A stretch of DNA of 9,824 bases, taken from Agrobacterium fabrum (GTDB lineage: Bacteria > Pseudomonadota > Alphaproteobacteria > Rhizobiales > Rhizobiaceae). Below, piece after piece: positions 1 to 7,558 of the stretch. How positions within the stretch are numbered: the first letter of the stretch is position 1; each line of letters opens with the position of its first letter. The stretch is from positions 1-9,824 of the forward strand of contig QFOL01000138.1 of NCBI GenBank assembly GCA_003241215.1, in the 5' to 3' direction. The translations under genes and the position numbers were made by a program. The notes under the pieces were generated by a model. It had not been told where the DNA came from and searched no databases. It saw only the letters and a program-made list of their open reading frames with translations.

Positions 1-87
1 GATATTCACATTGCCAAGATAGAAAAGAAGGGCAAGGAGAACAGGCGGTTCCGCATTCGTTTCGGCGCGCCTGAAGCTGTTGCCTGA
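1..87 (+). CDS. C-terminal end of probable AlaX-type alanyl-tRNA editing protein (partial)
   Basis: The frame is open from base 1 to a TGA at 85-87 and encodes 28 residues, with the core IAKIEKKGKENRRFRIRF. This alternating basic/hydrophobic strand resembles the last beta strand of AlaX proteins and the editing domain of alanyl-tRNA synthetase (tRNA_SAD), where a segment of the type IGxIxIxKIExKGKxxRRxxI follows the metal-binding Cys/His residues. AlaX proteins hydrolyse Ser-tRNA(Ala) or Gly-tRNA(Ala) in the cytoplasm. The catalytic residues lie outside the window, so the identification rests only on this tail. The stop is 16 bases before the next start codon on the same strand, so the two genes are probably co-transcribed. 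Confidence 0.55.
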   Translation, partial: DIHIAKIEKKGKENRRFRIRFGAPEAVA

Positions 88-103
88 GATCGGGAGAGAT
101 ATC

Positions 104-1525
104 GTGAGCACGGATAAGAGCCGTTTCGTCGTTGCGGCGGACTGGGTGGAAAAACAGCTCGGCACCGCCGGGTTTCGTCTCGTTGACGCCTCCTGGTATC
201 TGCCGGTGCACAAGCGCAACGGCGCGGAAGAATATGAAGCGGGCCACCTGCCCGGCGCCGTGTTCTTCGATCAGGACAAGATCGCCGATCATTCCACCGG
301 CCTGCCGCATTCCCTGCCCTCGCCGGAATTCTTCGCGGAACAGGCCGGCACGCTCGGCCTCAGCGATAGCGATACGATTGTGGTCTATGACGGCCCCGGC
401 TTCTTTTCCGCGCCGCGCGTGTGGTGGATGCTGCGGGTGATGGGCGTGCGCAAGGCCTATGTGCTGGATGGCGGCTTCGACGGCTGGAAACGCGAAGGCC
501 GGCCGCTTGAAACCGGTACGCCGGAGATCGAACCCGCAACCTTCACGCCTGATTTCAACGAGAAGCGGGTAACCTCGCTTGGCGCCATGCGCGGCATCGT
601 CGACAGCGGCGAAAAACAGATTGCCGATGCCCGTGGCGCCGGACGCTTCACCGGCGACGAGGCCGAGCCGCGTGCCGGCATGCGTTCGGGCCACATGCCC
701 GGCGCGCGCAGCCTGCCCGCGACGGCCTTTTCCGAAAACGGCCACTTCAAGGACCTCACCGCCATCCGCAAGATGGTGACCGATGCCGGCATCGACCTTT
801 CGAAGCCCGTCGTCACCAGCTGCGGTTCGGGCGTCACCGCCGCCGTCATTACGCTGGCGCTGGAATCGCTCGGCCACAAGGATAATTCGCTTTACGACGG
901 CTCATGGTCGGAATGGGGCGGCTTGCAGGATACGCCGGTGGTTACCGGTCCGGCGGATGCAATCCCCACATTGTCGCACGGACCGCTGAAGGCGCATGTG
1001 ACGCAGCTGGAAATGACCGCACCGCCCAAGGTCAGCCTGCCGATCCCCGTCAACATCCAGACCGCGCTGATGCGGGTCAATAATATTCCCCTGCATTTTT
1101 ACCGCTATCTCTACTGGCGCGTGGGAAAACGCTGGCACTGGCAAAAGCGCATGCGCATGAGCGATGCCGAGCTTTCCGCCATCCTGCGCGATCCGAAAAA
1201 CAGCGTCACGGTTCTTTATATGAACGGCGCACCCGCCGGTTTCTTCGAACTGAACAAGGCGAACGACGAGGTGACCGAGCTTTCCTATTTCGGACTGCTG
1301 GAAGAGGCGATCGGCGCAGGCGTCGGCAAGTGGTTCCTGTTGCAGGCGCTTTACGCCGCCTGGCAGGATAATCCGCAGCGGGTGACGGTGACCACCAATA
1401 CGCTCGACCATCCGCGCGCGCTGCAACTTTACCAGATGATGGGCTTTTCGCCCGTCGGCACCTATGAGGCCTGGGTGGAGCCGCTTGCCGATACCGAGCT
1501 TCTGGAGATATCGCTGCGTAACTGA
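104..1525 (+). CDS. sseA: 3-mercaptopyruvate sulfurtransferase fused to GNAT N-acetyltransferase
   Basis: A single frame of 473 residues. The first about 285 form two tandem rhodanese domains. The first is non-catalytic, with GHLPGAVFFDQD; the second carries CGSGVTAA, with the catalytic cysteine at residue 240, close to the usual SseA position. The CG(S/T)GVT loop is typical of 3-mercaptopyruvate sulfurtransferases, which move sulfur from 3-mercaptopyruvate to thiols or cyanide. The domain ends at the usual DGSWSEWG. After a linker, residues about 310-465 form a GNAT domain with an acetyl-CoA loop (AIGAGVGKWFL) and the C-terminal NTLDHPRALQLYQMMGF motif. SseA alone is normally about 280 residues, so this is a fusion. 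GTG at 104 is chosen because GGGAGAG lies at 92-98 at good spacing; an upstream TTG at 80 would overlap the previous gene and lacks a site. The acetyl acceptor cannot be read from sequence. Confidence 0.88.
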   Translation: MSTDKSRFVVAADWVEKQLGTAGFRLVDASWYLPVHKRNGAEEYEAGHLPGAVFFDQDKIADHSTGLPHSLPSPEFFAEQAGTLGLSDSDTIVVYDGPGFFSAPRVWWMLRVMGVRKAYVLDGGFDGWKREGRPLETGTPEIEPATFTPDFNEKRVTSLGAMRGIVDSGEKQIADARGAGRFTGDEAEPRAGMRSGHMPGARSLPATAFSENGHFKDLTAIRKMVTDAGIDLSKPVVTSCGSGVTAAVITLALESLGHKDNSLYDGSWSEWGGLQDTPVVTGPADAIPTLSHGPLKAHVTQLEMTAPPKVSLPIPVNIQTALMRVNNIPLHFYRYLYWRVGKRWHWQKRMRMSDAELSAILRDPKNSVTVLYMNGAPAGFFELNKANDEVTELSYFGLLEEAIGAGVGKWFLLQALYAAWQDNPQRVTVTTNTLDHPRALQLYQMMGFSPVGTYEAWVEPLADTELLEISLRN

Positions 1526-1657
1526 GGGTCAACCGACCGGGAGCAACGAAGGCCATTCTCCGATAGGGAGCCTGCGCAGAAAAACGCTGTGCAATGTTGG
1601 TGGGGATACCCTCAACGACTGAGCACGCGCGCTCAATCAGCGTCCGGCAATCTGGCT
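1526..1657. other. Spacer between convergent genes, with a weak hairpin
   Basis: This 132-base spacer separates two converging genes. It contains a short inverted repeat, TGAGC at 1620-1624 and GCTCA at 1631-1635, and another imperfect one, TGCGCAG at 1573-1579 with CTGTGCA at 1587-1593. Neither is followed by a T run on either strand, so neither is a convincing intrinsic terminator. No coding frame is supported here. Confidence 0.4.
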
Positions 1658-2545
1658 TCAGATTTCCCGTTCCAGATTGACGGCGGCCGTCGGGATTTGC
1701 CCGCCGGCGGCGCCCTTGTCTTCCGTGACGGTGTTCAGCAGGTGATCGGCAATCAGCTCCGCCTGGAACTTGCCGAGTTCGTAGCAATAGGTGATCTCGC
1801 GCTTTTCCGCCGACCAGTAGACATCGGGACGGCCGCAGGATTTGGCCGTCAGCCTGACATCGCCCTTCAGGGCATAAGCGCTGAAACTGCGGCTGATGAG
1901 ATCGAGGACCTTCGATTCCCTGACCATGATGGCATAGGGTTCAAGTTCAGGATCGCGCGGCGGCACGTAGCTGATGGTGAACTTGGACGACGCCTGGCTG
2001 CGATAGGGAGCGAGAAATTTCTCCCAGGCCGAAGCAACGCCCGGATAGGCGGCGGCGCATTTGTCGAACTCGGCATTGGCGAGCCCCATCATGGCGGCCA
2101 GATCGCCATAACCGTCCTTGTCGCGGCCGACCATCAGGCAGGCCATGTTGCGGTCACGGCTCCTGTCGGGCACAAGCGCGGAAAAGACCGGCGCCTCGTG
2201 TTCCGGCAAGGTCTCCGCCTCACGCGCCAGATACCAGCTGTCGGTGGCATTGACGAGCGCGGTGTCGAGCCATTCTTCGTTCGCCTGGAGGATGAGCGTA
2301 CCCGCCAGCTGATCGGCCGGCGCCTGGACACTTGCCGTATCCGCCGCCCCGAAATCCGAGATCAGCATGCGTGCGCCTTCGTGATAAAGCGAGAAGATCG
2401 CATTGCCGATAACGAAATTGACGGCCTGCTGAAGCTGATCGTCGGACAGGCCATCGAGACCGGAGGCGACCTGCGCCTCGGCCTCCATCGGAGCCGTCAA
2501 CGAAACGAAAGCCAGCGGAACGGCGGCCAGAAAACGACGGAACAT
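1658..2545 (-). CDS. Secreted DUF4344 family protein with altered metallopeptidase motif
   Basis: A protein of 295 residues. The N-terminus (MFRRFLAAVPLAFVSLTAP, then MEAEAQ) is a Sec signal peptide with likely cleavage near AEA-Q, so it acts outside the inner membrane. The body resembles the DUF4344 family of putative metallopeptidases: NFVIGNAIFSLYHEGARM near residues 43-60, an ADQLAGTLIL helix, and a C-terminal REITYCYEL. Family members normally have HExxH in the first helix. Here the five residues are H55-E-G-A-R59, so the second zinc histidine is an arginine, and the following acidic E-D-x-x-D stretch is also altered (VQAPAD). The enzyme may therefore be inactive. The start at 2545 is chosen over one 33 bases upstream because it has GGAAGG at suitable spacing and begins directly at the signal peptide. 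It is convergent with the sulfurtransferase gene and divergent from the PilZ gene. The role is unknown. Confidence 0.75.
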   Translation of the reverse strand: MFRRFLAAVPLAFVSLTAPMEAEAQVASGLDGLSDDQLQQAVNFVIGNAIFSLYHEGARMLISDFGAADTASVQAPADQLAGTLILQANEEWLDTALVNATDSWYLAREAETLPEHEAPVFSALVPDRSRDRNMACLMVGRDKDGYGDLAAMMGLANAEFDKCAAAYPGVASAWEKFLAPYRSQASSKFTISYVPPRDPELEPYAIMVRESKVLDLISRSFSAYALKGDVRLTAKSCGRPDVYWSAEKREITYCYELGKFQAELIADHLLNTVTEDKGAAGGQIPTAAVNLEREI

Positions 2546-2601
2546 AAAATCAGACCTTCCGGAAACGAGGAGCGTCACTGATTCCCGAAGCTAACGAAAC
2601 A

Positions 2602-2630
2602 CGCAATGGGCTGGTTGCATCGCCTGTCAA
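2602..2630 (-). promoter_or_regulatory. Possible promoter for the DUF4344 gene
   Basis: On the minus strand, CTTGACAGG gives a perfect TTGACA -35 box (complement of 2625-2630), also matching the alphaproteobacterial CTTGAC core. At 16-18 bases spacing the -10 is poor (around CATTGCG). The position would give a leader of about 50 bases. Support is only from the -35 box. Confidence 0.3.
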
Positions 2631-2766
2631 GAATCGGGTGGATAGTGATCTGTTTCGGGATCATAGCTGCAAAGAAGCAACGCCGATCTGAGCTCCAGGA
2701 AGTCCGCCCTGGGCGGCACCCTGTGGAGAGCGCGGATATTGGCCATGTGCGTGCACGCCCGCCTGC

Positions 2767-2814
2767 AACAATTGTTATCAGTGCCGTATCGATACAGCAT
2801 AATCGGCAATTGCC
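2767..2814. promoter_or_regulatory. Three evenly spaced 10-bp palindromes, candidate operators
   Basis: Perfect palindromes AACAATTGTT (2767-2776), GTATCGATAC (2786-2795) and GGCAATTGCC (2805-2814) have centres exactly 19 bases apart. They fall on the edge of the -35 box, in the -35/-10 spacer and at the expected transcription start. The first and third share the core CAATTG. An octamer, GCCTGCAA, also recurs at 2761-2768 and 2812-2819. The placement suggests repressor binding, but no known regulator motif was recognised. Confidence 0.4.
2775..2803 (+). promoter_or_regulatory. Probable sigma-70 promoter of the PilZ gene
   Basis: TTATCA at 2775-2780 (4 of 6 to TTGACA) and CATAAT at 2798-2803 (5 of 6 to TATAAT) are separated by exactly 17 bases. 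They lie in the AT-richer spacer upstream of the PilZ gene and read towards it, with transcription expected near 2810 and a leader of about 90 bases. Three perfect palindromes overlap this promoter. Confidence 0.45.
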
Positions 2815-2899
2815 TGCAATTTTAACTGAAGAACTAAACGGCTCTCAAGCTTTCCGCGTCATGATGCAGGCATCGGAAACAATTTATTTGAGCAGCAAA

Positions 2900-3235
2900 A
2901 TGACAAACAACCTCAATATGGCGACCCGCAGTGCACCCCGCAGCAAGACGAGGATCTTCGCGATCGTGCATTATTTCAGCCAGTCGACCAGAGGCCGTGT
3001 GGTCGATCTTTCCGCCACCGGAATGGCGCTCGAACTGGACGGGCCTTTCGCCGCCGCCAAGGGCAGCCGGGTCAAGGTGCAGAGCGAGGATCTGGGCTTC
3101 ATCGAAGGTGTCGTGCAATGGCAGCACCAGAACCGCCTCGGCCTGCAGCTGAAGCTTTCCACCAACACGCTGGCGCAACTTTCCTCCTATTTCCGCTTCT
3201 TCCACGAAGAAGTGAAACCGACGCTTGCCCGCTGA
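2900..3235 (+). CDS. Small PilZ-domain protein, candidate cyclic-di-GMP receptor
   Basis: A protein of 111 residues made of one PilZ domain. It shows two overlapping RxxxR matches (R10-R14 and R14-R18) and the D36-L-S-A-T-G41 (DxSxxG) motif, the two elements by which PilZ domains bind cyclic di-GMP. The remaining beta strands follow, with FIEGVVQWQHQNRLGLQL near residues 69-86, then a basic helical tail. There is no membrane segment, so it is cytoplasmic; stand-alone PilZ proteins usually act by binding a partner. The start is uncertain: ATG at 2900 has only a weak purine-rich GAGCAGCAAA upstream, and ATG at 2918 or 2861/2864 is possible. The domain itself begins after residue 9, so the assignment does not depend on this. 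It stands alone between its own promoter and a hairpin terminator. Confidence 0.82.
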   Translation: MTNNLNMATRSAPRSKTRIFAIVHYFSQSTRGRVVDLSATGMALELDGPFAAAKGSRVKVQSEDLGFIEGVVQWQHQNRLGLQLKLSTNTLAQLSSYFRFFHEEVKPTLAR

Positions 3236-3337
3236 TCCGCGGGCCAGGAATGCGCAGGACCAAAGACGCACATTCTCCGATACGGTGGCATGCCCCCCGC
3301 GCCTTCAAATGACAAAAAATTTATCAAACGGTTGAAA

Positions 3338-3365
3338 ACAGGCCCGTCCGTCACGGGCCTGTCAT
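3338..3365 (+). terminator. Hairpin terminator after the PilZ gene
   Basis: A perfect 10-bp stem, ACAGGCCCGT at 3338-3347 and ACGGGCCTGT at 3353-3362, encloses a 5-base loop and is followed by CATTT. Read on the minus strand it is followed by TTTTC, so it could work in both directions. It lies about 100 bases after the PilZ stop and about 80 bases before the cpdB start. It could alternatively be a leader structure of cpdB if that promoter lies upstream of it. Confidence 0.65.
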
Positions 3366-3444
3366 TTAGATGATGGACTCCTCGGCGATTGCTTCTACCT
3401 TGTCGTTTTCCATGACAGAGCAAGCTTCATCCGAAGGAGTTCCC

Positions 3445-5433
<1,989 letters not shown>

Positions 5434-5476
5434 GGGCTGCGGCCTTTCGGTTGCTGGCGGCAGGGTGAAACTCTGC

Positions 5477-5562
5477 CGTCATCCCTGAGCTTGTCCCAAG
5501 GATCCAGCCACGTCAACGAAATCGATCCGTAGCAGACCCTCGGAACAGGCCCGGGGATGACG
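5477..5562. repeat. RIME-like intergenic palindromic element
   Basis: An 86-base element begins CGTCATCCC and ends GGGATGACG. The outer 28 bases of the two arms match as inverted repeats at 22 positions. The left arm, CCTGAGCTTGTCCCAAGGAT, has the form of the RIME (Rhizobium-specific intergenic mosaic element) family, spread in many copies between genes of Rhizobiales. It lies between two convergent genes, 43 bases after the cpdB stop, where the folded transcript may also stop transcription or protect mRNA ends. The family name is from memory of the motif, not from a search. Confidence 0.7.
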
Positions 5563-5577
5563 CCGAGTTTGATGGAG

Positions 5578-5598
5578 GCTATCGGCAATACCGATGGC
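5578..5598 (+). terminator. Possible weak terminator hairpin
   Basis: GCTATCGG (5578-5585) and CCGATGGC (5591-5598) form an 8-bp stem with one T-G wobble on the plus strand, with loop CAATA, followed only by TATCCCC. There is no T run. It could help end cpdB transcription together with the repeat before it. Confidence 0.25.
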
Positions 5599-5605
5599 TA
5601 TCCCC

Positions 5606-6148
5606 TCAATCGCGTCCACCGAGCGCTCGCAGCAAAAGCGGCAGTTCCAATGACGGTTTCTGCTCGATACGCCGGTAATCGCTGCCGTCCCGATTGCGGC
5701 GTATAAGCCTCAGGCCGACCATGTCGCGCCTCAGTATCGCCGCGTCGCCGAACAGATGCAGGCCATCCAGAAAGTTGCTGAATTCCCGCTCGGAGAAGCT
5801 CCGCCCAGCCGGTGTTTTCGACCAAAGATACCAGAGGCACAGTTCCTGCTGGGAGCGGCGGGCGGGCCATTGCGTCAGCCGGCCGGCGGTATCGAAAAGC
5901 CGCGCGGTCTTCAGCACCCTGCCCTCTCTGGCGACAGGCGCCGCTTGCGGTAACGGTGGGCCGCTTTCAGCGGATGGGATGCGCGACTGACGCAGATGCT
6001 GGAAATTCCGGAACCCTGCGGCCCGGCTGAGAAGATTGAGCATCTCCACATGGCTCGGCTGGCGGTCCAGCCTGCCGATCTGTTCGCGCAGCGATTTGGC
6101 AAAGGTCGACAGGTCGGCGATATCAATGGACAGGATCGAACGTGGCAT
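5606..6148 (-). CDS. DUF2087 domain protein, putative regulator
   Basis: A cytoplasmic protein of 180 residues with two parts. Residues about 1-55 are a helical module with PSHVEMLNLLSRAAGFRNFQ, often found at the N-terminus of such proteins. Residues about 88-168 match DUF2087: GRLTQWPARRSQQELCLWYL, then FSEREFSNFLDG, HLFGDAAILRRDMVGL and a RRNRDGSDYRR wing. DUF2087 is a winged-helix-like domain sometimes attached to ArsR or other DNA-binding domains, so a regulatory role is plausible but unproven. No ligand or metal site is seen. ATG 6148 has GAGG seven bases upstream. The gene stands alone and is convergent with cpdB; its leader contains an inverted repeat that covers the ribosome binding site. 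Confidence 0.75.
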   Translation of the reverse strand: MPRSILSIDIADLSTFAKSLREQIGRLDRQPSHVEMLNLLSRAAGFRNFQHLRQSRIPSAESGPPLPQAAPVAREGRVLKTARLFDTAGRLTQWPARRSQQELCLWYLWSKTPAGRSFSEREFSNFLDGLHLFGDAAILRRDMVGLRLIRRNRDGSDYRRIEQKPSLELPLLLRALGGRD

Positions 6149-6150
6149 GA

Positions 6151-6217
6151 CTTATCCTCACGTGCCATTCCGAAAAGGTGTCGCTGACCGCCGGCTTCCG
6201 ACAAGGCACGGGATAAG
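6151..6217 (-). promoter_or_regulatory. Leader inverted repeat covering the RBS of the DUF2087 gene
   Basis: On the minus strand, CTTATCCCGTGCC (complement of 6205-6217) can pair completely with GGCACGTGAGGATAAG (complement of 6151-6166), leaving only a 3-base TGA bulge. The second arm contains the GAGG ribosome binding site and ends two bases before the ATG. In mRNA that begins upstream of 6217 this 13-bp stem, with a 38-base loop, would hide the site. Alternatively it is a DNA operator. No riboswitch class was recognised. Confidence 0.4.
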
Positions 6218-6354
6218 TGCTGTCAAGTTTTCAAATGCAGGTTTAGCTTCCCTTGCGGGACGGCGGTGCCTCGGTGAACTGCTGACCGTGTTTCCTGTAT
6301 AGGCAGGCCGTTCGCCGTCGTCAATTGGCCGCGCCTAAGGCGAAGCACCGAGGC

Positions 6355-6390
6355 TGCCGTGAGTTCCTTCTCCCCGGCGGAGAGAAGAGA
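6355..6390. repeat. Remnant of a Rhizobiales CCTTCTCCCC palindromic repeat
   Basis: The sequence GTGAGTTCCTTCTCCCC followed by GGCGGAGAGAAG forms a hairpin with stem CTTCTC (6367-6372) and GAGAAG (6382-6387). It looks like the start of a dispersed palindrome with arms CCTTCTCCCC/GGGGAGAAGG often seen between rhizobial genes, here truncated and degenerate on the right. It lies 51 bases after the LysR stop and could act as its transcription end, although no T run follows. Family membership is inferred from memory. Confidence 0.35.
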
Positions 6391-6440
6391 CAAGTGGCAT
6401 GCGCTTGGTCCACATGCAATTCGCATGGCTCCAGCCAATG

Positions 6441-7409
6441 TCACTCAGCGGCGACAGGAATATCCCTTCGTTTGTTCGCTTCCAGCATCCCGTTGAAATC
6501 CTTGTGGTTCGGACAGGCCGACAGGCGCTGCTGAAATGCTTCGGCGAGCCATTGGCCGGCGGGGCCAGCGGGCGAATCGACACGCCGTAGTGCAAAGAGC
6601 GGATATTCACCCTGCTCATAGGCCTCGAGATCGAGCGCTCTCAGGCTGCCATTGGCAAGGTCGTTGCGGACGATCGAGGCAGGCAGACCGCCCCAGCCCA
6701 GACCGCCCTTGATAAGCTGGTATTTCGTGGCGATGTCGCTGACCCGCCATGTCTTGTAGGAGAGGACATTAAAATCGCGTCCCTTGGTCAGGCCCGAGGC
6801 GTCAGTCACGACAAGCTGAACCTCCTCACGCACGTCTGCAAGCACCAGCGGCCGCTCGATCTGCGCCAGCGGGTGATCGGACGCTGCGACCGGCAGCATG
6901 AAGGAATGACCGACCTTTTCAAACACGAGTTCATCATCCTGGCGCAATATGGCCCCACCGATACCGATACCCGCCTTTCGCGAGAGCACCATATCCATGA
7001 CCATGCCGAGTTCGCCGACATTCAGGCTGAGCGTGACGGTGGGGAATTGCTTGCGAAAATCCCGCAGCACGGCCACGACGGCCTCCGCCGGCACCATGGT
7101 GCTGATGGCGACCGAGAGTTCCGCCTCAAGCCCCTGTTTGAGCCCCTTGGCGCGGGCGCGCATTTCCTGCAGGCCGGCGACGATGCGCCGTGCATCCTCC
7201 AGCATGGCGCGCCCCTCATCCGTCAGCTTCGGCTGACGCACGCCGCTGCGCTCGAACAGCGTGACTTCAAGCTGCGCCTCGAGATTGGCGATGGTGTAGC
7301 TGACCACCGACTGGGCGCGGTTGAGCGCCCGCGACGCGGCGGAAAAACTGCCGGTCTCGGCAACCGTCAAAAACACCTGCAATTGGTCGAGCGTCGGGTT
7401 CGCGTCCAT
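6441..7409 (-). CDS. LysR-family transcriptional regulator
   Basis: A protein of 322 residues, a usual length for the family. Residues about 5-64 form the winged helix-turn-helix (LDQLQVFLTVAETGSFSAAS, ALNRAQSVVSYTIANLEAQL, then LFER). A linker helix follows at about 65-90, and the rest is the periplasmic-binding-protein-like effector domain, with the characteristic GLGWGGLPASIV near the second subdomain. The gene is divergent from the azoreductase gene with 149 bases between start codons, so it most likely controls that gene and itself. The inducer is not evident; such pairs often answer to quinones, azo compounds or other electrophiles, but this is inference. Its C-terminal about 20 residues (ANKRRDIPVAAE end) extend past the conserved domain. 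The start ATG at 7409 has a weak GGATGGAA site. Confidence 0.92.
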   Translation of the reverse strand: MDANPTLDQLQVFLTVAETGSFSAASRALNRAQSVVSYTIANLEAQLEVTLFERSGVRQPKLTDEGRAMLEDARRIVAGLQEMRARAKGLKQGLEAELSVAISTMVPAEAVVAVLRDFRKQFPTVTLSLNVGELGMVMDMVLSRKAGIGIGGAILRQDDELVFEKVGHSFMLPVAASDHPLAQIERPLVLADVREEVQLVVTDASGLTKGRDFNVLSYKTWRVSDIATKYQLIKGGLGWGGLPASIVRNDLANGSLRALDLEAYEQGEYPLFALRRVDSPAGPAGQWLAEAFQQRLSACPNHKDFNGMLEANKRRDIPVAAE

Positions 7410-7558
7410 GTTCCATCCATTTCATCGATAGATTACTTCCACATTATCACAGTTTTCTTGATGGCAGTAATTTTTCATATAGAGCGCAAAGGAAGGGCAT
7501 CGTGCTCTCCCGCCCTCCCAAGGCGCCCGTCAATTCATCGCTTATGCAAGGAAAGACC
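7410..7558. promoter_or_regulatory. Divergent lysR/azoR control region
   Basis: This AT-richer 149-base region must hold both promoters. A dyad ATCA (7446-7449)/TGAT (7459-7462), an outer inverted repeat ATTACT/AGTAAT (7433-7438 and 7465-7470), and an ATCGAT palindrome next to the lysR start are candidate LysR contact sites. A weak azoR promoter is TTCTTG with TATAGA near 7478-7483 at 17 bases. Further down, GGAAGGGC (7491-7498) and GCCCTCCC (7512-7519) could pair in the azoR leader. None is experimentally supported. Confidence 0.4.

Noticed and set aside
80..103. TTG start for the sulfurtransferase eight codons upstream of GTG 104
   Set aside because: It overlaps the stop of the preceding gene and has no Shine-Dalgarno sequence, while GTG 104 has GGGAGAG at good distance.
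1589..2581. A 330-codon plus-strand frame across the DUF4344 gene
   Set aside because: The minus-strand frame has a signal peptide, a ribosome binding site and family similarity; the plus-strand product has none.
2646..2663. TGATC/GATCA inverted repeat upstream of the PilZ gene
   Set aside because: A five-base stem around an eight-base loop with no related copies is not distinguishable from chance.
2606..2899. In-frame upstream extension of the PilZ gene by nearly 100 codons
   Set aside because: The extension has no similarity to PilZ proteins and no ribosome binding site, and it would run through the probable promoter and palindromes. The open frame looks fortuitous.
1554..3282. The 12-base string CATTCTCCGATA occurring at 1554-1565 and 3271-3282
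   Set aside because: A repeat of this length is expected by chance a few times in a window this size, and the flanks do not match.
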